DNA of 64,000 nt from positions 1-64,000 of the forward strand of contig JAURER010000014.1 in the NCBI GenBank assembly GCA_030827315.1, given 5' to 3'. The position numbers and the translations under genes are program-made. Below the pieces are notes generated by a model. It was not told the DNA's origin. It ran no database searches and was given only the letters and a program-made list of their open reading frames with translations. This DNA comes from Gemmatimonadota bacterium. Its GTDB lineage: Bacteria > Gemmatimonadota > Gemmatimonadetes > Longimicrobiales > Gaopeijiaceae. Below, piece after piece: positions 9,245-19,200 of this stretch (position 1 is its first letter; the number at the start of each line of letters is the position of its first letter).

Positions 9245-10927
9245 ATGTCCGGTCCGCAGTTCATCTACCACATGCACCGCCTCTCGAAGATCGTCCCGCC
9301 CAAGCGGGAGATCCTCAAGAACATCAACCTCTCGTTCTACCCCGGCGCCAAGATCGGCGTCGTGGGCCCGAACGGGTCCGGAAAGAGCTCGCTGCTCCGG
9401 ATCATGGCGGGCATCGACACGGACTTCCTCGGAGAGGCGTGGGCCGCCAAGGGCACCCGGATCGGGTACCTGCCGCAGGAACCGGAGCTCGACTCCAGCC
9501 TCGACGTGCGGGGCAACGTGGAGCTCGCCGTCGCGGAGACGCGTGACCTCCTGAAGCGCTTCGAGGAGGTGAACCTGAAGTTCGGCGAGGTGACCACCGA
9601 CGAGGAGATGAACGCGCTCATCGAGGAGCAGGCGAAGCTGCAGGACCGCATCGACGCCTCGGGCGCCTGGGAGCTCGACCGGAGAGTGGAGATCGCCATG
9701 GACGCGCTGCGTCTGCCCCCGGGGGACGCCGACGTCGACACGCTCTCGGGTGGCGAGAAGCGCCGCGTGGCGCTCTGCCGCATCCTTCTCGAGCAGCCCG
9801 ACATGCTCCTGCTGGACGAGCCTACGAACCATCTCGATGCCGAGTCGGTCGGCTGGCTGGAGCATCACCTCGCCGAGTTTCCGGGCACCATCGTCGCCAT
9901 CACGCACGATCGGTACTTCCTGGACAACGTCGCCCAGTGGATCCTGGAGCTCGACCGCGGCCAGGGCATCCCGTGGAAGGGCAACTACTCCTCGTGGCTC
10001 GAGCAGAAGCAGGAGCGCCTCCGACAGGAGGAGAAGTCCGAGTCGGCCCGCCAGAAGACGCTCGAGCGCGAGCTCGATTGGATCCGGATGTCGCCCCGGG
10101 CCCGGCAGGCGAAGGGAAAGGCGCGCATCAACGCGTACGAGGAGCTGCTCGCCGCCGACGAGCGGGAGCAGGTGCGGACCGCCGAGATCCTCATCCCCAA
10201 GGGGCCGAGGCTCGGCAACGTCGTCATCAAGGCGGACCACGTCTCCAAGGGATACGGTGATCGCCTGCTCATCGACGACCTCTCGTTCGACGTGCCCCCG
10301 GGGGCGGTGGTCGGCATCATCGGCGGCAACGGCGCCGGAAAGACGACGCTCTTCCGCATGATCGTAGGACAGGAGCAGCCGGACTCGGGCAAAATGGAGC
10401 TCGGCCAGACCGTGCAGCTCTCCTACGTGGACCAGTCGCGCGAGCAGCTCGCCGGAGAGAAGACGGTCTTCGAGGAGGTGAGCGGCGGACTGGACGTGCT
10501 CCAGTTCGGGCGCGCCGAAGTGAACCCTCGCGCCTACCTTTCGTGGTTCAACTTCCGCGGCGCCGACCAGCAGAAGAAGGTCGGGGTGCTGTCCGGCGGG
10601 GAGCGGAACCGCCTGCACCTCGCGAAGCTCCTGAAGTCCGGCGGCAACGTGATGCTCCTCGACGAGCCGACCAACGACCTCGACGTCGACACGCTGCGCG
10701 CGCTCGAGAACGCGATCCTCGACTACGCGGGATGCGTGCTCGTCATCTCCCACGACCGCTGGTTCCTCGATCGCGTGTGCACGCACATGCTCGCGTTCGA
10801 GGGTGACTCGAAGGTGGTCTGGTTCGAAGGCAACTTCCACGAATACGAAGAGGACAAGCAGCGCCGCCTCGGCGATGAGGCGCTGCAGCCGCACCGCCTC
10901 AAGTACCGGAAGCTCGTCCGCGACTGA
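9245..10927 (+). CDS. ettA: Energy-dependent translational throttle protein EttA (ABC-F)
   Basis: An ABC-F ATPase with two nucleotide-binding domains and no membrane segments. From ATG 9245 it begins [20 protein letters not shown], aligning with the N-terminus of E. coli EttA; an ATG at 9218 would add nine residues with no match. NBD1 has GPNGSGKS (41-48), LSGGEKRR (about 169) and [11 protein letters not shown] (about 189). The arm and linker follow, then NBD2 with GGNGAGKT (about 360), LSGGERNR and [10 protein letters not shown]. EttA binds the ribosomal E site and gates the first peptide bond according to the ATP/ADP ratio. About 230 bp upstream are free of genes and probably hold its promoter. 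Confidence 0.96.
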   Translation: MSGPQFIYHMHRLSKIVPPKREILKNINLSFYPGAKIGVVGPNGSGKSSLLRIMAGIDTDFLGEAWAAKGTRIGYLPQEPELDSSLDVRGNVELAVAETRDLLKRFEEVNLKFGEVTTDEEMNALIEEQAKLQDRIDASGAWELDRRVEIAMDALRLPPGDADVDTLSGGEKRRVALCRILLEQPDMLLLDEPTNHLDAESVGWLEHHLAEFPGTIVAITHDRYFLDNVAQWILELDRGQGIPWKGNYSSWLEQKQERLRQEEKSESARQKTLERELDWIRMSPRARQAKGKARINAYEELLAADEREQVRTAEILIPKGPRLGNVVIKADHVSKGYGDRLLIDDLSFDVPPGAVVGIIGGNGAGKTTLFRMIVGQEQPDSGKMELGQTVQLSYVDQSREQLAGEKTVFEEVSGGLDVLQFGRAEVNPRAYLSWFNFRGADQQKKVGVLSGGERNRLHLAKLLKSGGNVMLLDEPTNDLDVDTLRALENAILDYAGCVLVISHDRWFLDRVCTHMLAFEGDSKVVWFEGNFHEYEEDKQRRLGDEALQPHRLKYRKLVRD

Positions 10928-10995
10928 CGCGGGCGTTGTCCCGCCCGGAGCCGACGGCGTACTGTTGGCCCGACGCATCGACTCCGGAGAGATCC

Positions 10996-11745
10996 TTGGC
11001 CCGAAAGAGAAGGCAATCCAGGGGATCGAAGCGGGCACACGCCGGTGAATCCCGTACCGACGGCGAGACGCCCGACGGCGAGGCGCCCGACGGCGGGAGG
11101 CCCGACGCCGGCACCGAGGCCGCGAAGCCGGCGCAGCCCGATGGTGAGCGCGTCCGGGCGGGCGACCCCCGACCGAAGCTCAGCGCGGACGCGCTCCTCG
11201 CCCTCTCGGAAATGCGGTCGCAGGGCTTCGTGATGCCGGGTGAGCGGGTGGTCGAACTCGGCGCGAACACGTCCGACCAGGATCGCGACCGGCTCATTGC
11301 GGCGACCATGGCCCAGGTCGAGATGCAGGAGGCCATCTACCGCGTGCCTGCCGCCGTGCGGCGCGATACGGGCATCAAGGCAGGCGTCGCGGGCACACTC
11401 CTCTTCGTCGCGCTCATGGTCGGCGTGTGGCCGCCCGGGATCGTGGTGCCGGATCCCCCTTCGACACTGACCGAGCGGGATGCGCTCACGGGCCTGCGCG
11501 TCACGCTTCTGCTGCAGGCGCAGCAGATCGAGGCATTCCGGGTGACAGAGGACCGGCTCCCGGTGTCCCTCGAGGAAGCGGGGGCTCCGTTCGACGGCGT
11601 CCGATACCTGCGCTCGGGCAACCGGGTCTACCAGCTCGTCGCATACAGACCGGACGGCGAGCCGGTCATCTTCGACTCGGCAGCGCCCGCGCCCGAATTC
11701 GATGCGCTCGTCCGAAGCTGGCTCTCGCCCTGGAACGGCGCGTGA
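10996..11745 (+). CDS. Hypothetical single-pass membrane protein
   Basis: About 249 residues from the TTG at 10996, chosen because GGAGAG lies 5 bases upstream; an in-frame TTG at 10936 lacks this. The N-terminus is Arg/Lys-rich, followed by short Asp-Gly-Pro repeats (DGETPDGEAPDGGRPDA). One hydrophobic helix (GTLLFVALMVGVWPPGIVV) lies near residues 131-149, then about 100 residues of mixed alpha/beta outside the membrane. After the helix, LLLQAQQIEAFRVTEDRLP and an ordered beta region recall the body of type II/IV pseudopilins, but no prepilin-peptidase site is present. I do not recognise the family. It is followed closely by another single-helix protein of similar build. Confidence 0.75.
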   Translation: MARKRRQSRGSKRAHAGESRTDGETPDGEAPDGGRPDAGTEAAKPAQPDGERVRAGDPRPKLSADALLALSEMRSQGFVMPGERVVELGANTSDQDRDRLIAATMAQVEMQEAIYRVPAAVRRDTGIKAGVAGTLLFVALMVGVWPPGIVVPDPPSTLTERDALTGLRVTLLLQAQQIEAFRVTEDRLPVSLEEAGAPFDGVRYLRSGNRVYQLVAYRPDGEPVIFDSAAPAPEFDALVRSWLSPWNGA

Positions 11746-11764
11746 GCCACGCGCGGAGGCACCC

Positions 11765-12301
11765 GTGATCCGGCGGAGGCTCACGGCCGCCGACTCCATG
11801 GTCGTCATGGCCGCCTTCGTCCTCGTGGGCGTCTCCGTGGGACCCACGCTGAGGGCCCTTGCCTTCCGCGGCCTCGTGGAGCGCGCGGTCGCGGGCGTGG
11901 AGGCGCTGCGCGGCCACGCCCTCGACGCTCGGGCCCGCGGGGGCGCATGGCCCACCGCGACACGCGCGGGGCTGGCGCCACCCGAGCTCGGAGGGGTGTA
12001 CGCGGGCGACTCGGCGCTCACCTTCCCCGGCTACGCCCTCGAGTGGCGCACGCTGTCCGTCGTCGAATTCCTGGAGGCCCCGGCGACGACGCCCTCCGGC
12101 CTCCCCGGCGACGCTCCGCCCGCTTCCGTGGCACGGGAGATGATTCCCTCCGTCCGACCCCTGGGCGCGATCGTGCTCCACTCGTCGAACACCTCTCTCC
12201 TGGCCGAGATGCTCGCGCGCTGGGGGCCGGGCGCCTCGTTCGTGCGGGACACGACCTGGACGATCCTGGTGGGCCGGGAACCAGGAGAACCGACGCCGTA
12301 G
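11765..12301 (+). CDS. Hypothetical membrane-anchored protein, pseudopilin-like layout
   Basis: About 178 residues from GTG 11765, preceded by GGAGGC; it starts 19 bp after the previous stop. The layout is a short basic N-terminus, a hydrophobic helix at about 7-24, an amphipathic extension (VERAVAGVEALRGHALDARA) and a globular C-terminal part. That resembles a type IV pilin-like fold, but the Gly/Glu pair of a prepilin-peptidase site is missing. It is probably an inner-membrane protein with its C-terminus outside. No family is recognised. With the preceding gene it may form a two-protein envelope unit. Confidence 0.7.
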   Translation: MIRRRLTAADSMVVMAAFVLVGVSVGPTLRALAFRGLVERAVAGVEALRGHALDARARGGAWPTATRAGLAPPELGGVYAGDSALTFPGYALEWRTLSVVEFLEAPATTPSGLPGDAPPASVAREMIPSVRPLGAIVLHSSNTSLLAEMLARWGPGASFVRDTTWTILVGREPGEPTP

Positions 12302-12339
12302 GGTTGTCACCGGGCCGCGGCCGGCCAGCTTTACCCTCA

Positions 12340-15300
12340 ATGATCAAGATCCTCAGCAGACCCGAGCTAAACGCGGCCGACGCCCTCGCCGCCGTCCGTG
12401 AGCATTACGGCCTGGACGGAAGCCTCTCGCCCCTGCCGGGCGAGCGTGACCTGAACTTTCGTCTGGACGCGACCGACGGCCGTCGGTACGTCGTGAAGGC
12501 CAGCTCCCCGGACGAGGTCGACGAGATCCTCCACATCGAGGTGGATCTCACGCGGCACCTCGCCCGCCTGACCGAAGGCTTCGCGCCGGACGTCGTGCCG
12601 ACGACCTCCGGCGAGTGGGTCGCCAGGTACGTCGACGCAGGGGGCCGTGCGCACCGCATCCGGCTGGTCGAATACCTCGAGGGCGGGCTCTTCGCCGACA
12701 CACGACCGCGCTCCCTGCCACTCCTGGAGGACCTCGGGCGTCGGGTGGCCGAGCTCGACAGCGCCCTCGGCGCCTACCCCGATCATCCGCCGGCGCGCAT
12801 CGACTTCGACTGGGCGCTGGGGCGCTCGGGCTTGGTGATGGAGCGCTGCTTCGACCTCTTCGGAGGTGAGGAGCTCTCCCTCATCCGATCGGTGCACCAG
12901 GCGTGGACCGAGCGCGAGCCGGACTTCCTCGGACTGGGCTCCCAGGTCATTCACGGCGACATCAACGACCACAACGTGCTCGTCTCGCCACCGGGCCAGG
13001 GTCCGCGCCGCATCACGGGCATCATCGACCTGGGCGACGCACACTCGGCACCCCGCGTATTCGATCTCGGGATCGCCATCGCGTACGCGATCCTGGGTAC
13101 GGCCGACCCCCTGATGGCGGCCGCCGCCGTCGCTCGCGGCTTTCATCGGCGCACGCCCCTCAGCACCGACGAGGTCGACGTCGTCTGGGCGCTCACCCGG
13201 GCCCGCCTCGGGGCGAGCGTCAGCATCGCCCGCTGGCGACAGCACCAGTCCGGCACGGTGGACCCGTACCTGACGGTCTCCGAGCGACCCGCGTGGGACG
13301 TGATCCGTCGACTCGACGAGATCCCGGTGCGCTTCGCCGAGGGCGTCATCCGCGACGCCTGCGGGCTGCCGGCATCGCCCCGCGCGCCGGCACTCGTGGC
13401 GTGGCTCGGCAAGCAGAAGTTCGCACCGGTCATGGAGCGCCCGGCATCGGACGAGGAGCTCGTCGTCCTCGACCTGAGCGTGGCGAGTCCGGAGCTGACC
13501 GGTCGCGACACCGAGGACACCGGGAGCTTCACCCGTCGCGTCTTCCGGCACATGGAGGACGAGGGCGCCAGCCTGGGGATCGGGCGCTATCTGGAGCCTC
13601 GCGCCTTCTATCTAACGGATCTCTTCCGCGGCCGCGCCGGCGACCCCCGGGAACGGCGTACCATCCACCTGGGCATCGACCTCTTCGACCAGCCGGGCGC
13701 CGAGGTGCGGGCGCCGATGGCGGGTCGGGTGAAGTCGGTCCGCGACAACGGGGCCCGACTGGACTACGGCCCGACGGTGATCCTCGAGCACGACGGTCCG
13801 GACGGGCCGTTCTGGACGCTCTACGGCCACCTGGAGCGCGCGTCCGTGGAGGGACTCGCCGAGGGTGCCGAGGTCGAGGCCGGGCAGTCGATCGCGCGCG
13901 TCGGGCCAAGCCCGGAGAACGGCGACTGGCCCCCGCATCTGCACTTCCAGGTCCTGACGGACCTACTCGGTCACGAGGGTCAGTTCCCGGGGGTCGCACT
14001 GCCACGCGAGCGCGACATCTGGGCGTCGTTCTCCCCCGATCCCAATCTCGTGCTCCGCCTCCCCGGCCAGACGACCTACGTCGAGCCGGCGGACCCCCTG
14101 GAGCGTCGCCGCGCCGCATTCGGTGCCAACCTGAGCCTCTCGTATGCCGAGCCGCTGCACATCGTTCGCGGCCTCGGCACGTATCTCTACGACCCCCGGG
14201 GCCGCGCCTGGCTCGACTGCGTCAACAACGTGGCGCACGTCGGACACGAGCACCCGCACGTGGTCCGCGCCGGCCAGCGGCAGATGGGTCTGCTGAACAC
14301 CAACACCCGCTACCTGCACGAGCGGGTCGTGACGTGGGCCGAACGTCTCGCGGCTCTTTTCCCCGACCCACTGTCGGTCTGTTTCTTCGTCACGTCAGGG
14401 TCGGAGGCCAACGAGCTGGCCCTGCGGATGGCACGCGCCCACACCGGCGGGACGGGTATCGTGGCCCTGGAGGGCGGATATCACGGACACACGCAGAGTC
14501 TCATCGACGTCAGCCATTACAAGCACGCGAGCCCAGGCGGGACCGGTGCGCCACCCTGGGTCCGGACCGCTCCGATGCCCGACGAGTACCGTGGCCGCTA
14601 CGGCCGCGACCTCACGGATCGGGCCGACCGCTACGCCGGCCACGTTCGCTCCGCGTTCGCCGAACTCGCGGCCTCGGATCACAGGCCGGCGGCGTTCATC
14701 GCCGAGGCCATACTGTCGTGCGGCGGTCAGATCGAGCCGCCGAGCGGATATCTCGCGGCAGCGTGTCGTCACGCGCGGGCGGCCGGCGCGCTGTGCATCG
14801 CCGACGAGGTTCAGATCGGCTTCGGCCGCGTGGGCAGCCACATGTGGGGCTTCGAGATCGAGGGCGTCGTTCCCGACATCGTCACGCTCGGCAAGCCCAT
14901 CGGGAACGGGCATCCCATCGGCGCGGTGATCACGACGCGCGAGATCGCCGCGTCGTTCGCGAACGGGATAGAGTTCTTCAGCACCTTCGGCGGCAACCCG
15001 GTCTCCGCGGCCATCGGGCTGGCGGTCCTCGACATCGTGGAGGACGACCGCCTGCAGGAGCACGCCGCGGTGGTCGGCGGCACGCTCAAGGCGAACCTCG
15101 CCTCGCTCGCCATGCGCCACGAGTGCATCGGTGACGTGCGGGGGCGGGGCCTCTTCCTGGGGATCGAGTTCGTGCGCGACCGGGCGCGGAGGACGCCCGC
15201 GCCCGACATCGCCCGCTACGTCGCGGACCGGGCCGCCGAGCTCGGGGTCCTGCTCAGCACGGACGGGCCCGACCACAACGTCATCAAGATCAAGCCGCCC

Positions 15301-15393
15301 ATGACGTTCGGTCAGAAGGACGCCGAACGACTCGCGGCGACCCTCGACGAGGTCCTCGCGGAAGATTCGGTGCGAAGCCGGGTAGGCGGCTGA
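12340..15393 (+). CDS. Trifunctional fusion: APH kinase + M23-like domain + class-III aminotransferase-fold enzyme
   Basis: A 1017-residue protein from ATG 12340, with three domains. Residues 1-350 are an aminoglycoside-phosphotransferase-type kinase with catalytic HGDINDHN (205-212) and metal-binding DLGD (230-233). Residues 430-570 are an M23/LytM-like domain that keeps the zinc ligands H443, D447 and HLH at 533-535. Residues 590-1010 are a class-III PLP enzyme with the Schiff-base lysine in TLGKPIGNG (K852). Known family members pair a hydroxylysine or amino-alcohol kinase with a PLP phospho-lyase, so I infer phosphorylation of an amino alcohol followed by elimination of phosphate and ammonia. 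No signal peptide is seen, so the M23 module is intracellular and probably structural. Confidence 0.93.
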   Translation: MIKILSRPELNAADALAAVREHYGLDGSLSPLPGERDLNFRLDATDGRRYVVKASSPDEVDEILHIEVDLTRHLARLTEGFAPDVVPTTSGEWVARYVDAGGRAHRIRLVEYLEGGLFADTRPRSLPLLEDLGRRVAELDSALGAYPDHPPARIDFDWALGRSGLVMERCFDLFGGEELSLIRSVHQAWTEREPDFLGLGSQVIHGDINDHNVLVSPPGQGPRRITGIIDLGDAHSAPRVFDLGIAIAYAILGTADPLMAAAAVARGFHRRTPLSTDEVDVVWALTRARLGASVSIARWRQHQSGTVDPYLTVSERPAWDVIRRLDEIPVRFAEGVIRDACGLPASPRAPALVAWLGKQKFAPVMERPASDEELVVLDLSVASPELTGRDTEDTGSFTRRVFRHMEDEGASLGIGRYLEPRAFYLTDLFRGRAGDPRERRTIHLGIDLFDQPGAEVRAPMAGRVKSVRDNGARLDYGPTVILEHDGPDGPFWTLYGHLERASVEGLAEGAEVEAGQSIARVGPSPENGDWPPHLHFQVLTDLLGHEGQFPGVALPRERDIWASFSPDPNLVLRLPGQTTYVEPADPLERRRAAFGANLSLSYAEPLHIVRGLGTYLYDPRGRAWLDCVNNVAHVGHEHPHVVRAGQRQMGLLNTNTRYLHERVVTWAERLAALFPDPLSVCFFVTSGSEANELALRMARAHTGGTGIVALEGGYHGHTQSLIDVSHYKHASPGGTGAPPWVRTAPMPDEYRGRYGRDLTDRADRYAGHVRSAFAELAASDHRPAAFIAEAILSCGGQIEPPSGYLAAACRHARAAGALCIADEVQIGFGRVGSHMWGFEIEGVVPDIVTLGKPIGNGHPIGAVITTREIAASFANGIEFFSTFGGNPVSAAIGLAVLDIVEDDRLQEHAAVVGGTLKANLASLAMRHECIGDVRGRGLFLGIEFVRDRARRTPAPDIARYVADRAAELGVLLSTDGPDHNVIKIKPPMTFGQKDAERLAATLDEVLAEDSVRSRVGG

Positions 15394-15411
15394 GCCGAGC
15401 GAGGGGGCTCA
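15391..15411. terminator. Possible bidirectional terminator hairpin
   Basis: TGAGCC and GGCTCA form a perfect 6-bp stem around a 9-base loop. The arms contain the stop codons of the two converging genes. There is no T-tract, so termination strength is doubtful. Confidence 0.4.
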
Positions 15412-16095
15412 ACCGAGCCGGGCCGCTTCCGCCTCGGCGAGCGCGTTGATGTCCCGGTTCTCCAGGTGCGCACGCGGCGCGCCTTCCCGCGCCGCCCGGA
15501 TCAGCGCGAGCCCGAGGCGATCGGTCGAGGTGATGTGGTCCGGCGCGACCCGGTCGAGCAGCGGGTAAAGCGGCCCGAGCACGCGGTAGATCGCGTTGTA
15601 GAGCTTCGTGCGCGACGTGACGCCCTTCATCGGCTGGATGTACCCCGGGCGGAAGATCCAGACCGGGCCCTCCGTCATGGCGAGCAGGTGATTCTCGAGT
15701 CGTCCCCGGACCCGGGCCCACATGATGCGGCTCTTCTCCGCGCTGTCCGCACCCGTGGCCGAGATGTAGCAGAACGCGATCCGGGGGTTCACCTCTCGCA
15801 GCGCGCGGGCCGCCGCCATGGCGAAGTCGTGGGTAAAACGAGCGTAGTCCGCCTCGGACATGCCTGCCGCGGACACGCCGAGACAGAAGAGGCACGCATC
15901 GTATCCGCGCAGGCAGTCGAGGACCTCCGCATAGTCGAGGAAGTCGGCGTGAATCAGCTCCTCGACCTTCTCGTGCACGACGCCGCATGTCCGCCGCCCC
16001 ACCACCAGAACCTTCTCGACGTCCGGATGGTCCAGGCACTCGATCAGCGCCCCCGACCCGATCATCCCCGTCCCGCCGAACAGGACGACCTTCAT
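15409..16095 (-). CDS. NAD(P)H-binding oxidoreductase (atypical SDR)
   Basis: A 228-residue cytoplasmic protein. The Rossmann nucleotide-binding motif GGTGMIGSG is at residues 8-16, after strand VVLFG, followed by a VVGRRT segment that reads NADPH phosphate. The remaining order (DAC-LFCLGVSA, FCYISATGADS, WIFRPGYI) matches the YbjT/HTATIP2-like branch of atypical short-chain dehydrogenases. The catalytic YxxxK pair of classical SDRs is absent, so it may sense or bind cofactor more than catalyse. It converges on the trifunctional gene; the stop codons are 15 bp apart. The substrate cannot be told from sequence. Confidence 0.88.
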   Translation of the reverse strand: MKVVLFGGTGMIGSGALIECLDHPDVEKVLVVGRRTCGVVHEKVEELIHADFLDYAEVLDCLRGYDACLFCLGVSAAGMSEADYARFTHDFAMAAARALREVNPRIAFCYISATGADSAEKSRIMWARVRGRLENHLLAMTEGPVWIFRPGYIQPMKGVTSRTKLYNAIYRVLGPLYPLLDRVAPDHITSTDRLGLALIRAAREGAPRAHLENRDINALAEAEAARLG

Positions 16096-16235
16096 CGGGC
16101 CACGCTACGCCCCCGAGCCCTCGTTGCGGCGGCACGCGGCCGCACGGTGTCGACCGGGCCCGCCGAGATTCCCCGAAGAGGTCTTCGGCCCCGCCGCTGG
16201 AGGCGGAACGGAATCCCAGCGGGCCCGGTCACCCA

Positions 16236-19200
16236 TTACTGGGTCACCATGCGGATCAGTCTCTGCAGCCGCTCCTTGTGCTGCTCGAGCTCCGTCACGA
16301 GCTCCTCGAGCCGGGTGTACATGTCGGCCCCGGGCTCCTGGTCCGCGCTCTGGGAGTTCGAATACAGATAGTTCATCTGATCACGCAGCATCGGCTGCGG
16401 ATAGTTCGAGATCGTCTCGTCGGTCAGCAGCGCCCGCTCGATCTCCTCGAGTTCCTTCGCCACGTTCGAGCCCTCCGCCGCCCGCTCCTGGGCGTTCTCG
16501 AGCCGCTCGATGGTGGCGTCGGCGTCCTCGATGGCGGCGAGGATCTCCATGCCGAGGTCGAACTGCGCCTGCATGTCGGCGAGGGTCACCCCATCGTCGG
16601 CGACCCGCGGATCCACGAGTACGTCGAACGAGCGCTCGAGCACCGAGAGGCCCGACCCCGAATCCACGGTCAGGCGGGCGGAAAACGAGCCGGGCACCAC
16701 CATCGGACCGCCCCGCGACGAGCCGCTCGGACCCGGCACCATGAGGTCCCACACGAAGCGGTTGAGACCCTCGTCCAGCGTCGGCGCGGCGGCGCCGCGC
16801 TCCCGCAGGAACGGAGCGCGCATCTCCTGCGCACGCTCCGTGGTCCGCCCCGGACCGGAGCTTTCGAACGAACGCACCGTCCCGCCCGCGGCATCCAGGA
16901 TCTCCAGCTTCACGGAACGCACACCACCCGGAAGCATGTAGTCCAGCTCCGCGCCCGGCCGCGAATACTGCGGCTGATCGGGTGTGCCGCCGCCGAATCC
17001 ACCGAATCCGCCGCCCCGCAGGCGGTAGGCGTCCTCGGGCTGGAAGAAGAAGGCACCGCCCGCGGCCATGGCCTCGTCGGCCTGCCGGAGGGGCGAGAGG
17101 TTGTCCATGATCCAGAAGGCACGGCCCATGGTCGCGAGGACCAGGTCGCCCTCCTTCACGCGGATGTCGGTGATGGGCGTGCGCGGCAAGTTGAACTGGA
17201 ACTTCTCCCAGCTCACCCCGTCGTCGAACGACACGAACATCCCGAACTCCGTTCCGGCGTACAGGAGGCCCTCGCGGACCGGGTCCTCGCGAACCGCGCG
17301 GGTCGCATGGTGCGACGGGATTCCGTTGTCACCCGGCGTGAGAAGCGTCCAGCTCTGCCCGTAGTCGTCCGTCCGGTAGATGAACGGCGTGAGATCACCG
17401 AGCAGGGTGCGGTAGTAGGCGAAGTACGCCTTGCCCGCATCGTGCGGCGACGGCTCGAGCGTCTGCATGCGACCCTCGGCCGGCATGTCCGGGGGCGTCA
17501 CATCCGTCCAGGTCCGGCCGCCGTCCCTCGTCACCTGGATGAGACCGTCGTTGGAGCCCGACCAGATCACGCCCGGAGTCACGGGCGATTCCTCGATCGC
17601 GTAGATGACCGAGTAGTGCTCCTCGCCCGTGATGTCGCGGGTGATCGGGCTTCCCGACGCCATCTGGCGCTCCGGGCGGAAGGCGGTGAGGTCGGGGCTG
17701 ATGCGCTCCCACGTCACACCCTCGTCCGTCGTCTTGTGGACGAACTGCGACCCGTGGTAGACGATGCCCGGATCGTGCGGAGACACCTCGATGGGCGAGA
17801 CGCGCTGGAAGCGGTAGTTCAGGTCCGCCGGGTTCGCACCGTAGAGGTTCTCGAAGCCGACGTAGTACTGCTTCTCCTGACCGGTGTTCTGGCTGTAGCG
17901 CCCGAAGCGGCCCTTGCAGTTCGAGTAGACGATCGAAGGGTCACCGGGCTTGGGCACCGCAGGTCCGGTCTCGCACCCGCCGACCGCCTGCCAGTTGCCC
18001 TGGTGCCCGCCCTCCGAGCCGGTGCCCGGCGGATTGCTGGGCACGCGAATCGTCGTGTTGTCCTGCTGTCCGGAGTAGAGCCAGTAGGGGAACTGGTCGT
18101 CGAGATCGACCGAATAGAGCTCCGCGGTCGGCTGGTTGAACTGCGTCGACCAGGTCCGTCCGCCGTCGAGCGTGACGTTCGCACCACCGTCGTTCGACTG
18201 GACCTGGATGAGGGGGTTGTCCGGGTTGATCCACGTGTCGTGGTTGTCACCGTGCGGCGTGGAGACACGCCGGAAGGTGCGCCCTCCGTCCGTCGACTCG
18301 AAGCGGCCCTCGTTGTCGACGTAGAGATGGTCCCCGTCCGTCGGATCGGCGGTCACGTTCGTGTAGTAGAAAGGCCGGTTCATGATGCCGCTCTGGGTGC
18401 TGACCAGCTCCCAGCTCTCGCCGAAGTCGTCGGAGCGGTAGAGCCCCTGTTCGGGCTCCGGGGCCTCGACGAGCGCGTACACGCGATTCGGCATGTCGGC
18501 CGACACGGCGAGGTCGATCTTTCCGATCAGGCCGGAGGGAAGCCCGTCGCGCACGATCCGCCACGTGTCGCCACCGTCCGTCGACTTCCAGATCCCGTTC
18601 TCCTCGGCCGAGGCCTCCATTCCGGACAGGATCGTCCAGGGCTGGCGACGGCCCATCCACATGGCCGCGTAGAGCTCGTCCGGGTTGCCCGGGTTGATCT
18701 CGAGATCGACCGCGCCGACCGAGTCAGATGCGAAGAGCACCTGCTCCCACGAGCGGCCCGCGTCGCGCGTGCGGTAGACCCCGCGCTCGGCGGAGGTCGC
18801 CCAGGGGTTTCCGAGCGCCGCGACATACGCGACGTCGGGGTTGTCGGGATGCACCTCGACGGCCCCGAGCTGACCCATCTCCACGAGACCTCGACGCTCC
18901 CACGTCCGGCCGGCGTCGCCGGAGTAGTAGAGGCCCCGCCCGATGATCACGTTCGACCGGATGCCGTCGGACCCCGTGCCCACGTAGACGACGTCGGCGT
19001 CGGACGGAGCGACACGGATCGAACCGATGGAACCGGTCTCGAAGTACCCGTCCGAAATCGGCCGCCACGTCGTCCCGTAGTCCTCGGTCTTCCACACGCC
19101 GCCACCCGTGGCGCCCATGTAGAAGGTGAACGGATGCGCCGGATGACCGGCGACCGCGGTGACGCGCCCGCCCCGGGATGGACCGACGTTGCGGTAGGCC

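Noticed and set aside
16227-16248. Imperfect hairpin (GGTCACCC / GGGTCACC) around the stop of the BNR gene, as a terminator.
   Set aside because: One mismatch, no T-tract and overlap with the coding end; not strong enough to list.
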